DNA of 34,528 bases from 2-12-FULL-60-25 sp964638165 (GTDB taxonomy: Bacteria; Patescibacteriota; Patescibacteriia; 2-12-FULL-60-25). The number at the start of each line of letters is the position of its first letter. Within the stretch, counting starts at the first letter, position 1. Positions 6,520 to 13,185 of this stretch are shown here, piece after piece. The notes beneath the pieces are model-generated. The model did no database searches, was not told the origin of the DNA, and saw only the letters and a list, made by a program, of their open reading frames with translations. The position numbers and the translations under genes are program-made. Location: assembly GCA_964638165.1 (NCBI GenBank), contig CAZWYJ010000002.1:1-34528 (forward strand), read 5' to 3'.

Positions 6520-7164
6520 ATGTTACTCCAGCTTCTCTTTTCCGAGCCAATGCTCTTCGCGGTCGTCCTGCTTGCGATCATCGTGGCTCTCACGATTCAC
6601 GAGTATGCGCATGCCATGACAGCGTACGTTTTGGGTGATCCTACGGCTGAGCGTCAAGGTCGCCTTTCACTGAATCCGCTCGTGCATCTGGATCCGGTTG
6701 GCTTTTTAATGATGCTCATAGCCGGTTTCGGTTATGCGCGTCCGGTGCCGTATAATCCGAATAATTTGCGGAATCATCGTCGGGATCCTGTGCTCGTGGG
6801 TCTTGCGGGTCCGGCCTCGAATATCATCCTTGCGGGTCTTGGCGCTTATGCCGCTCTTTTTTTTGCGGGTACGCTCGGTGGCTCGAACCTTCTCGTGCAG
6901 TTTCTCGTATTTTTATCTTACATCAATGTCAGTCTCGCAATATTCAATCTCCTCCCGATTCCGCCACTGGATGGCTCAATTGTTCTTTTATCTTTACTTC
7001 ACGCCCCAAAATGGGCGCGTGTGCGAGCAATGCTCGTTCAGCAGGGGCCGCTCATCCTCATCATGGCGATCATCGTGGATTCCGTGAGCGGAATTGGATT
7101 TTTTTCTCATATTTTTAGCTTTTTCGGGAGCACATTCTTTTCTCTTATCGGCGTTTCCCTATGA
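6520..7164 (+). CDS. Site-2 protease family (M50) membrane metalloprotease
   Basis: An intramembrane zinc protease of the minimal site-2 protease/SpoIVFB-like class, with no PDZ domain and 214 residues. The zinc site is HEYAH (27-31) in the first core helix, with the third ligand in NLLPIPPLDG (143-152, D151). About five to six transmembrane segments are seen. Relatives cleave membrane-tethered anti-sigma factors or signal-peptide remnants; the substrate here is unknown. The start is an ATG preceded by U, without Shine-Dalgarno. Its stop overlaps the start of the next membrane protein (ATGA), so the two are translationally coupled and probably functionally linked. A second intramembrane protease, of the GxGD type, occurs at 30367. 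Confidence 0.93.
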   Translation: MLLQLLFSEPMLFAVVLLAIIVALTIHEYAHAMTAYVLGDPTAERQGRLSLNPLVHLDPVGFLMMLIAGFGYARPVPYNPNNLRNHRRDPVLVGLAGPASNIILAGLGAYAALFFAGTLGGSNLLVQFLVFLSYINVSLAIFNLLPIPPLDGSIVLLSLLHAPKWARVRAMLVQQGPLILIMAIIVDSVSGIGFFSHIFSFFGSTFFSLIGVSL

Positions 7165-8546
7165 TTATTTCTTCTTCACGTTCACGATCGGATCTCTTCG
7201 CGAAGCCCTGGCCCGGATTTCGATCTTGGTTCGTTACGACAATGTCCTGCATTGCGGTTTTTGAGTTTTTGGCAATTTTTGCATGGAAGGCGCAGGGCGG
7301 GCGCATCGCGGACCTCACTGTTAGCCTCATCGGAATTCCGGCCGGTGCCTTTGCCGTTCTGGTATTTATCGCCGGGATCTGGGCGTTTTTTGCCTCCGTG
7401 TCGCTCGGAAACGCCCTAGGATTCCTCACGCGCTTTCTTCCGATTGCATGGGCGATCCCGCTCTTTGACCTCATCCGTACCTATGGAAACGGCGTGGTCA
7501 TCGGCCCGCCGAAATTGAACGGACTGGAATATCTTCTCGCGAGCGCCACAGGAGGTATTCTTCCCATGGTATCGGGAATTCCCGTGGGAATGCGCCTCGG
7601 AATTTTCTTGGGCGCTTGTGGCGCGGGCATTGTGGCATGGCAGGCATCGCATCGCTGGTGGAAGGGGATTGTGACGGGTTTGGCCGTGAGTGCGGTTTTC
7701 GTTTCCCTGGTGAGTGCCACATCCTTCCTCGCTTTTTCGCGTGCGCCGTTTTCAGCGGAGAGCTGGAACGCGAAGCCGATTGAAATTACTCGTCGGGCAA
7801 CGATCGTTTTGAGCCAAGGCTATTGGTGGAATGGCACGTATGACCGTTTTCCGAGCGCCATAGACGGGCAGACGGACATTGCAATGCGCTTGGCATCGGC
7901 CGGTCATGCCGTTTTCATCCTGGGCATTGTGCTCTTTGCCGGGATGCTCGTCTTTCAGAAATCACGATGGAGCACATTCAAACACCTCTTTTTTCATCGA
8001 GCCGTGGCGGAAATGCTCATTGCGCTAGGAATCGGTATCGGGTCCGCGTGGACCGTCCTCTCAAGTCAGACGAAGGGATGGACATTCGCGTGTGCCGCGG
8101 GTATCGGGATTTTCGTATTGCTCGCGCTCCGCATCTCTCGCGCATTGAGGCATGATCTTGCGTCCGTGGAGCAGGATGAGCGCTCACAAGTTTCGCAACC
8201 GCTCACAAGAGGGGATATGAGCCCGGAATCCGCCCGCTCGATCGCCACGGCATCGGAGTGGTATGCGGTGGCGGGCGCTTGGATGCTCGGATGGCCGATC
8301 GTGGCCTCCGTCGTGGTTTTTTTGGCCGCTTCAATGCTCATTCGTGATCGGAGCTGGTCCGCTTGGCCCCTATTCCGCTCCCTGTGTGACGGGGTGAGCC
8401 TGTCAGCTCTTTCCGTGGCCGGGTATTTCTTCCTCTCTCAAAAAGCGGTTCTCGCTCCGTCGGCTCTCGCCGGGGCATTGGCGGCATTCCTTCTTGCTTA
8501 TGCTGTCGCGTGGGTGGAGCGTCGGGGTCGCGTCAGCCGTGAGTGA
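7161..8546 (+). CDS. Polytopic membrane protein of unknown function
   Basis: A 461-residue protein with roughly eleven to twelve hydrophobic segments, for example near residues 26-43, 56-78, 147-160, 171-190, 247-263, 285-303 and 373-392. I recognise no transporter or enzyme signature. A hydrophilic loop at about 200-235 includes GYWWNGTYDRF, and a second loop at about 335-370 is charged. The ATG overlaps the stop of the M50 protease gene (ATGA), so it shares that mRNA. It could be a partner or substrate of the protease, but this is inference from coupling only. Base composition is like the core genes. Confidence 0.85.
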   Translation: MIISSSRSRSDLFAKPWPGFRSWFVTTMSCIAVFEFLAIFAWKAQGGRIADLTVSLIGIPAGAFAVLVFIAGIWAFFASVSLGNALGFLTRFLPIAWAIPLFDLIRTYGNGVVIGPPKLNGLEYLLASATGGILPMVSGIPVGMRLGIFLGACGAGIVAWQASHRWWKGIVTGLAVSAVFVSLVSATSFLAFSRAPFSAESWNAKPIEITRRATIVLSQGYWWNGTYDRFPSAIDGQTDIAMRLASAGHAVFILGIVLFAGMLVFQKSRWSTFKHLFFHRAVAEMLIALGIGIGSAWTVLSSQTKGWTFACAAGIGIFVLLALRISRALRHDLASVEQDERSQVSQPLTRGDMSPESARSIATASEWYAVAGAWMLGWPIVASVVVFLAASMLIRDRSWSAWPLFRSLCDGVSLSALSVAGYFFLSQKAVLAPSALAGALAAFLLAYAVAWVERRGRVSRE

Positions 8547-8595
8547 GATTTTGAGCGCCTTTTATTGATAGAGAGTGGACGAATTTTCGTACTAT

Positions 8596-8624
8596 TTGAC
8601 AAAGAAGACGCGTTTTTATATGGT
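8596..8624 (+). promoter_or_regulatory. Promoter of the candidate RiPP precursor
   Basis: A perfect TTGACA (8596-8601) is followed after 17 nt by TATGGT (8619-8624); TATATG at 8617-8622 is an alternative. The predicted start near 8631 gives a leader of about 44 nt. Confidence 0.6.
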
Positions 8625-8674
8625 ATTGAGCGCATTCGGTGTTTTTCCCGAATGAGTTGGAGAGTATCGAAATC

Positions 8675-8830
8675 ATGGAAAGAAAACACAGGCCGCTCCT
8701 TCTACAGCTCTTCGAACCGGTCCCTGAGACCCCGCCCGCCGAAATCGGCTCCTACGATCGAAGAACGGCGACGTGGTCGCATCGCGACGGGAAGCTCATG
8801 TCTCCCGTCAAGCACAACCAGGAAAGTTGA
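8675..8830 (+). CDS. Candidate ATP-grasp-target RiPP precursor peptide
   Basis: A 51-residue peptide. It has its own promoter, a Shine-Dalgarno-like GGAGAG (8659-8664) 10 nt before the ATG, and a strong hairpin after the stop. The N-terminal part reads RPLLLQLFEPVPETPP and the C-terminal part DRRTATW, HRDGKLM and VKH. This order (RP-x-x-L, proline/threonine stretch, D-x-x-T, DG, KH) resembles my recollection of actinobacterial ATP-grasp-target precursors, and LLLQLFE recalls the PFFARFL leader helix of microviridins. Threonine, serine and lysine side chains with nearby aspartate and glutamate could supply ester or amide crosslinks. An in-frame ATG at 8639 would add 12 residues but has no ribosome site. 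The peptide ends soon after the KH motif, where relatives carry a longer core, so it may be minimal or truncated. Coding status is likely; the RiPP role is inferred from the ligase about 2 kb away. Confidence 0.5.
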   Translation: MERKHRPLLLQLFEPVPETPPAEIGSYDRRTATWSHRDGKLMSPVKHNQES

Positions 8831-8854
8831 ACTTCCCCTGGTGACGTCCGGCTA

Positions 8855-8892
8855 CCCTGCTCATGAATCTGTGATTCGTGGGCAGGGGATCT
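8855..8892 (+). terminator. Strong hairpin after the precursor gene
   Basis: The arms 8855-8869 and 8873-8887 pair over 15 bp (two G-U pairs) around a TGT loop. Only a short T-rich stretch (ATCTTT) follows. It separates the small gene from the convergent S9 peptidase gene. A smaller hairpin, ACCAGG/CCTGGT, at about 8817-8842 overlaps the stop codon of the small gene. Confidence 0.6.
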
Positions 8893-8912
8893 TTGTAAAT
8901 AGGTGGAGTGAG

Positions 8913-10790
8913 CTATTCTTCAATCTCCGCTCTGCCATACTTTAGGACATTGTGTGCAAAATTTAGCCCTCTTTTCATGTTTGCGATGCGGAGTTTTTTA
9001 TCTGAAAAGTCTCCCACGTGTCCGGCTGAATACCTGTACGCATGTACAGCCTTCCCTTTTTCTTTAAGGAAGCGAATGAAGTTTTCTATCTGCCTTGGTG
9101 GACAACGGACATCATTTTTTCCATAAAAAATAAGAAGAGGGGATCGATAATCGGTCGCGTATGTTATCGGAGAACTTTTCGTATATTGATCAGGGACCTC
9201 TTTGGGGGTTCCGCCAAAACGTTTTCTATCTGTTGACTGGAAGTAAGCCGTTTCGTCCTCGTATTGTAAGACGCAGTCGCCGATCGGCGTTCCGGCGATA
9301 CCTCCTGCCCATAGATTGGGGTATTTGCCTAGGGCGAGCAGGGTCACGTAGCCTCCCCATGACCAGCCTGTTGCGATAATTTTTTTCGGATCAGCGGATG
9401 CGTGCTTGACGAGCCATGCGCGTGCAGCCACGATATCTTCAACCTCCCAGTATCCAGGGTCTCCGTAAATGCCCTCTTCAAATTTTTTCCCAAAGCCAAT
9501 CGACCCTCGGTAATTTACTGAACAGTAGCCAAAGCCTTGATCAAGCCATGCATGCGCGTCTGGCAAGAATTCGTCAGATGCAAAGCCATGCGGTCCTCCG
9601 TGGATGTCGATAATAAAAGGAGTATTCTTTTGAGCGTGGTCGGGAAATCCGACCCACATATGAACGCGTGATCCGTCAGAAGACCGAATGGTTATACTTT
9701 GAAGTCGACGCGGTGGGTCGATTGGGGGAGAGAAGGCGAGAACTTCTTTTAGAGCGCGAGGCTTTGAAGAAGATGTTTTTAGGGCGATGAGTTTTGGTGG
9801 GATATTGAAGGCTTGCCAACGTAAGATAAGTGAATTGCGTATCATGGCAACGGACCCAAAGAAAACGTCAAAACTTCCGTATGCCGGACCAATGACCTCG
9901 GTTGTTTTTTTGGCAATGTTATAACGAAGGAGCTTGTGTTGCGCCTTTTCAACCTTGCATACAAGAAGAAACTGTTCTTTGTGGTCAATGAAAATAGGGA
10001 ACTCATCTCCTTTTTTTGATGCATCGACGTTGAGGATATGAGCTTTATCACCATATGGATTTATCGTGGCCGCTCGGTATGATCCTTGGGCATTTGTTAG
10101 GCCGAGTATACGTTTCTCGGTTTTCTTCCCAATCCATGCGTAAGGAAGGAATGTTCCATGCATGGTGGTTTTTCCAACGAGCATAAGACGTTTTATATCG
10201 AATACAAGGATATCCGATTTTGTCTTTTTCTCTTCTCGCAAAACGGAAATACAGACGTTTGATGTATCAGGGGAGATGGAAATCCCTTGAATGAATGCAC
10301 GATCCTCATAAATACGAATGGGAGGTTTCGGACGCCCGTCCTGTGAAAAGGGCACGAGATAAACGATGTTTTTCCCTTCAAGAGATGCTGAAAAACAGGC
10401 GCAGTCACCACGTTCGCTCATGTGCAGTTCGTATGAGCTGTATGGCGGTAGATTAGGGGTAACGTCTACTGGACGCCCTCCGTCAAAAGGAATTTGGACA
10501 AAATGTCCATGTTCATTTCCATCGCGATCATGTAAATAAAATACATTTTTTCCGTCCGGTGAGATTGAGGCGAAAATCGTTCCGTGCGCGTTGTTCGTTA
10601 ACTGACGCTTTACTTTTGTTTTAAAATTATAAGAGTATATCTGATACGCTCCGGACGTACTCAGGATGAGCAGGGTGCGATGTTGTGCCTTTCGTGCCGG
10701 GTGCATCCAAAGAATAGCCGGATCTGTAAAGCGCTTGATCCATTTCGGCTTTTCCGATGATTTTGGCTGTTGCTTTTTTAACGTAGGCAT
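8913..10790 (-). CDS. Prolyl oligopeptidase family (S9) serine peptidase
   Basis: A 625-residue alpha/beta-hydrolase peptidase of the S9 family (acylaminoacyl-peptidase/dipeptidyl-peptidase-like). The N-terminal two thirds show the repeated short blades of a beta-propeller (such as ASISPDGKNVFYLHDRDG). The C-terminal domain has the oxyanion HGGP (397-400), YRGS (427-430), the nucleophile in GWSWGG (S477), the acid D560 in YGKNDVR and H591 in YSAGHVGD, so the triad is complete. No signal peptide is seen, so it is probably cytoplasmic. The start is set at 10790 because its ATG is a UAUG and an upstream ATG at 10811 only adds LKCQEY. The gene is more AT-rich than the ribosomal genes. It lies between the candidate precursor and the ATP-grasp ligase, so maturation or export-linked processing of the peptide is possible. 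A housekeeping peptide-degrading role is equally plausible. Confidence 0.92.
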   Translation of the reverse strand: MPTLKKQQPKSSEKPKWIKRFTDPAILWMHPARKAQHRTLLILSTSGAYQIYSYNFKTKVKRQLTNNAHGTIFASISPDGKNVFYLHDRDGNEHGHFVQIPFDGGRPVDVTPNLPPYSSYELHMSERGDCACFSASLEGKNIVYLVPFSQDGRPKPPIRIYEDRAFIQGISISPDTSNVCISVLREEKKTKSDILVFDIKRLMLVGKTTMHGTFLPYAWIGKKTEKRILGLTNAQGSYRAATINPYGDKAHILNVDASKKGDEFPIFIDHKEQFLLVCKVEKAQHKLLRYNIAKKTTEVIGPAYGSFDVFFGSVAMIRNSLILRWQAFNIPPKLIALKTSSSKPRALKEVLAFSPPIDPPRRLQSITIRSSDGSRVHMWVGFPDHAQKNTPFIIDIHGGPHGFASDEFLPDAHAWLDQGFGYCSVNYRGSIGFGKKFEEGIYGDPGYWEVEDIVAARAWLVKHASADPKKIIATGWSWGGYVTLLALGKYPNLWAGGIAGTPIGDCVLQYEDETAYFQSTDRKRFGGTPKEVPDQYTKSSPITYATDYRSPLLIFYGKNDVRCPPRQIENFIRFLKEKGKAVHAYRYSAGHVGDFSDKKLRIANMKRGLNFAHNVLKYGRAEIEE

Positions 10791-10795
10791 ATATT

Positions 10796-10832
10796 CTTGA
10801 CATTTTAACACAAAATATGCATTATCTATAAT
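10796..10832 (+). promoter_or_regulatory. Promoter region of the ATP-grasp gene
   Basis: TTGACA (10796-10801) with CATTAT 18 nt later (10820-10825), or a perfect TATAAT (10827-10832) with a poor -35 (TTTAAC), can drive the ligase gene. The region is only about 84 nt wide and also carries the divergent S9 start, with TAAAAT readable on the minus strand. Confidence 0.5.
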
Positions 10833-10874
10833 GTTTTACGGGCTCGTAATTTAAACAACTTTAGAGAGGTAGTC

Positions 10875-11834
10875 ATGAAGTCTGTGCTCATTGTTACACA
10901 TCAGCATGGTTTTGAAGCGGATCCTATCATCGATGCATTGCGTGAAGAAGGGATTGGTATTTTTCGATTCAACTGTGATTCCGGAGATCGTATTCCAGCT
11001 ATTGCGTATCATGCGGATGAGCGTGGGGTTACTGTTCGTTTCACGTGTGACGATCGAAGTGTCGCTGGAGCGGAGATTGGCGCCGGATGGTGCCAGCAGC
11101 TCCCGCCGTATTTTGGTCAGTCAGCAACGATTCTAGAATGTCTACAAAGAGAAAGCTTGACCGCAGCTGCATTCGGAGCCTTTGAAGCCTTGGACATCCC
11201 CTGGTTTAATCGACCAGCAGGCATCATTCAAGCTTCAAACAAGGCACTGCAGTTGCGTTTGGCGCAAGTGGTCGGTCTTTCCATCCCAAAAACACTCATA
11301 TCGAATTGTGCGAAAGAAATACGTGAATTCGCAAAAAATAGAACAATTATTGCGAAAAACATTGCAACGCCGTGGATTGTTTCTGGGCAGAGAAATGAGG
11401 CGGCGTACACGAGAATTGTGCCTCCGGAGTGGCTAGCAGACGACGATAGCCTGTCATTCTGTCCTGTGATTTTTCAGGCTTTCCATGAACGTAGGCGCGA
11501 CTATCGGGTGATCATTGTCGACGATGCCGTCTTCGCCGCCTTTTGCGAATCTAATGGTGAGCAACGAGAAGATGTTCGCAGAGGCGTGCCAACTGGTGAA
11601 AATTATGAAGCGTGCACGTTCGATCCTCGAACAACGGAACTTCTCAAGAAGCTCATGAAAAGGCTCGGGATCGCCTACTGCGCTGCAGATTTCATCGAAG
11701 ATGTGTATGGCAATCTGTTTTTTTTGGAGGTGAATACCTGCGGATCATGGTGGTGGCTCAATGATACTTTTCGCGACGAAATTCGTTTAGCGATCGTTCG
11801 GAGCTTGAAGGAGCGACTCTTAGGTTCTTTGTGA
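10875..11834 (+). CDS. ATP-grasp peptide ligase, graspetide synthetase-like (MvdD family)
   Basis: A 319-residue ATP-grasp enzyme. It has an N-terminal pre-ATP-grasp domain (1-115), then WFNRP (110-114) and NKALQLRLAQVVGLSIPKT (122-140), almost the MvdC/MvdD and SAV_5884-type signature. Nucleotide and metal contacts are K123, K161, D273 and LEVN (284-287) followed by GSWWWL, which matches the family's LEVNPxGQWxW. Such ligases form omega-ester or omega-amide links between Ser/Thr/Lys and Asp/Glu side chains of a precursor peptide. The AGAEIGAGW segment (65-72) matches the position of the family's DxxxVWYRRP, but the arginines are missing. The start has a Shine-Dalgarno GAGAGG 5 nt before the ATG, unlike the core genes. 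RimK-like ligases are an alternative, but the overall pattern favours the RiPP group. Confidence 0.85.
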   Translation: MKSVLIVTHQHGFEADPIIDALREEGIGIFRFNCDSGDRIPAIAYHADERGVTVRFTCDDRSVAGAEIGAGWCQQLPPYFGQSATILECLQRESLTAAAFGAFEALDIPWFNRPAGIIQASNKALQLRLAQVVGLSIPKTLISNCAKEIREFAKNRTIIAKNIATPWIVSGQRNEAAYTRIVPPEWLADDDSLSFCPVIFQAFHERRRDYRVIIVDDAVFAAFCESNGEQREDVRRGVPTGENYEACTFDPRTTELLKKLMKRLGIAYCAADFIEDVYGNLFFLEVNTCGSWWWLNDTFRDEIRLAIVRSLKERLLGSL

Positions 11835-11853
11835 TCGTGGTGCGGTCTGTAGG

Positions 11854-11885
11854 GTGGCGGAAGAAAACTCTTCCGCCACTCTTTT
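11854..11885 (+). terminator. Terminator of the ATP-grasp gene
   Basis: GTGGCGGAAGA and TCTTCCGCCAC form a perfect 11-bp stem around AAAC, followed by TCTTTT. Confidence 0.85.
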
Positions 11886-12088
11886 CATAAGGCTTCTATT
11901 TTTAAGATGCTGGAAATTATATATTATATTGGGCAGGAATTATGAAAAAGCATTGAGGTGTACGATCTTCTTGCTATCAGGAGTTCTAATATTTGAGCTT
12001 CGATCTGGCTAAAATAGGGCATTCAGTCTCAGAAATCCCTTTAATTTAGATATTCGGTTATAAATATTCATGAATCCTCATTGCCCAC
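11886..12088. other. AT-rich spacer without recognised features
   Basis: About 200 nt between the ligase terminator and the rpsL promoter. Only very short reading frames occur (such as MLEIIYYIGQEL at about 11905 and MNPHCPLDD near 12070). None has the length or Ser/Thr/Asp/Glu content expected of a second precursor. I see no further structure here. Confidence 0.6.
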
Positions 12089-12118
12089 TTGACGATTAGA
12101 GGCGTTCGCTGGTATAGT
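12089..12118 (+). promoter_or_regulatory. Promoter of the str operon (rpsL)
   Basis: TTGACG (12089-12094) and TATAGT (12113-12118) are 18 nt apart. The predicted leader is about 39 nt and contains AAGGAA shortly before the rpsL ATG, one of few Shine-Dalgarno-like sites in the translation genes. Confidence 0.75.
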
Positions 12119-12163
12119 TCCGCTCGCTAACTGGCCATATCGGCCTTATTCTCCAAGGAATTC

Positions 12164-12592
12164 ATGCCTACTGTCAATCAGTTATTGCGGAAGAGCCGCA
12201 AGCAAACCCGGACAAAATCCAAGAGTCCGGCGCTTCAGTATACGGTCGACACGATCCACCGTCGCCGAACGGAACTCCGTCGGGGGTCTTCGTTTAAGCG
12301 AGGCGTGTGCACCAAGGTCAAGACCGTTACCCCGAAGAAGCCGAACTCGGCTCTTCGAAAGGTTGCACGTATTCGCCTTTCAAACGGCGAAGAAGTGACG
12401 GCATACATTCCGGGAGAGGGCCATAACCTTCAGGAGCACTCCATCGTGCTCATCCGGGGAGGCCGCGTGAAGGATCTTCCGGGCGTGCGCTATCATATTG
12501 TCCGAGGCGTTTTTGATACGCAGGGCGTTGATAGTCGTCGTCGCGGCCGTTCTCTTTACGGGACAAAGCGCCCAAAGGCTAAGGCATCTTAA
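12164..12592 (+). CDS. rpsL: Small ribosomal subunit protein uS12
   Basis: The decoding-centre protein of the 30S subunit. At 142 residues it is the longer form, with an extra segment (about 25-45) between SPAL and KRGVCTKV, as in Firmicutes and mycoplasmas. TPKKPNSALRK (56-66) is the loop where streptomycin-resistance changes (K43 in E. coli numbering) occur; the wild-type lysine is present. GEGHNLQEHS (84-93) is the second conserved loop. It leads the str operon, with a promoter upstream and rpsG 14 nt downstream. The start has AAGGAA 4 nt upstream and no U at -1. Confidence 0.98.
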   Translation: MPTVNQLLRKSRKQTRTKSKSPALQYTVDTIHRRRTELRRGSSFKRGVCTKVKTVTPKKPNSALRKVARIRLSNGEEVTAYIPGEGHNLQEHSIVLIRGGRVKDLPGVRYHIVRGVFDTQGVDSRRRGRSLYGTKRPKAKAS

Positions 12593-12606
12593 TGTATTGA
12601 AATGGT

Positions 12607-13074
12607 ATGCGAGGAAAGCAAGCCCCAAAACGGAATTTGAACCCGGACCCGAAGTACGCCCGCACGGACGTGACGAAATTTGTGAACTACGTCATGGAGT
12701 GCGGAAAGAAGACCACGGCGCAGCGTATTGTGTACGGAGCGTTTGATATTATTGCCGAGAAAACACAGAAGGATCCGATCGAGGTTTTCGATACGGCCAT
12801 GAAGAATGTGAGCCCGCTTTTGGAAGTGAAGTCGAAGCGCGTTGGCGGTGCGAATTATCAGATTCCGATGCAGGTTCGTGCGGAACGTCGCGTGCAACTT
12901 GCGTATCGCTGGCTGCTTGCCGCCGCTCGTGCAACTAAAGGCAAGCCGATGGCGCAGCGATTGGCGCAGGAAATCATGTCTGCGGCCGAAGGTGTCGGAG
13001 AAGCGGTAAAGAAGAAGCAGGATGTGCAGCGCATGGCCGAAGCCAATCGCGCCTTCGCGCACTTCGCGCGCTAA
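12607..13074 (+). CDS. rpsG: Small ribosomal subunit protein uS7
   Basis: A primary assembly protein that organises the 3' major domain of 16S rRNA and contacts the E-site tRNA. The 155-residue protein shows the conserved N-terminal DPKYARTDVTKFVNYVM, GGANYQIPMQV (about 80-90, the beta-hairpin) and RWLLAAARATKGKPMAQRLAQEI. The start at 12607 is a UAUG and gives the usual family N-terminus without a Shine-Dalgarno sequence. The stop TAA overlaps AAGGAG, which is the ribosome site of the short leader peptide that follows. Confidence 0.98.
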   Translation: MRGKQAPKRNLNPDPKYARTDVTKFVNYVMECGKKTTAQRIVYGAFDIIAEKTQKDPIEVFDTAMKNVSPLLEVKSKRVGGANYQIPMQVRAERRVQLAYRWLLAAARATKGKPMAQRLAQEIMSAAEGVGEAVKKKQDVQRMAEANRAFAHFAR

Positions 13075-13135
13075 GGAGCGTATGGACGATGCCACCTCGG
13101 GCTCCATTGTCTACAAATCCATGAAGATGGCGTAG
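13073..13135 (+). CDS. Possible 17-residue leader peptide upstream of fusA
   Basis: AAGGAG (13073-13078) stands 3 nt before an ATG at 13082, followed by 17 sense codons (MDDATSGSIVYKSMKMA) and TAG at 13133-13135. The stop codon lies inside the hairpin that forms a terminator just before fusA. The strong ribosome site in a cluster that mostly lacks them, and the overlap of stop and terminator, suggest a translated attenuator, but the reading frame is short enough to be chance. Confidence 0.3.
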   Translation, partial: KERMDDATSGSIVYKSMKMA

Positions 13136-13152
13136 GAATACGCCGTCTTTTT
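13126..13152 (+). terminator. Terminator or attenuator between rpsG and fusA
   Basis: GATGGCGTA pairs with TACGCCGTC (one G-U) around GGAA, followed by TTTTT. It lies inside the str operon, 34 nt before fusA, so it is likely to adjust rather than abolish fusA transcription. Confidence 0.7.
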
Positions 13153-13185
13153 GTCACTAACTGTTCACGAAACGAATTGAAATAT

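Noticed and set aside
8565..8945. 126-aa frame overlapping the candidate precursor
   Set aside because: Serine/arginine-rich out-of-frame translation that starts inside the promoter; the 51-aa frame has the ribosome site and motif resemblance.
11905..11990. Mini frames after the ligase as a second precursor peptide
   Set aside because: They are 12 residues or shorter, beyond a terminator, and lack suitable acceptor residues.
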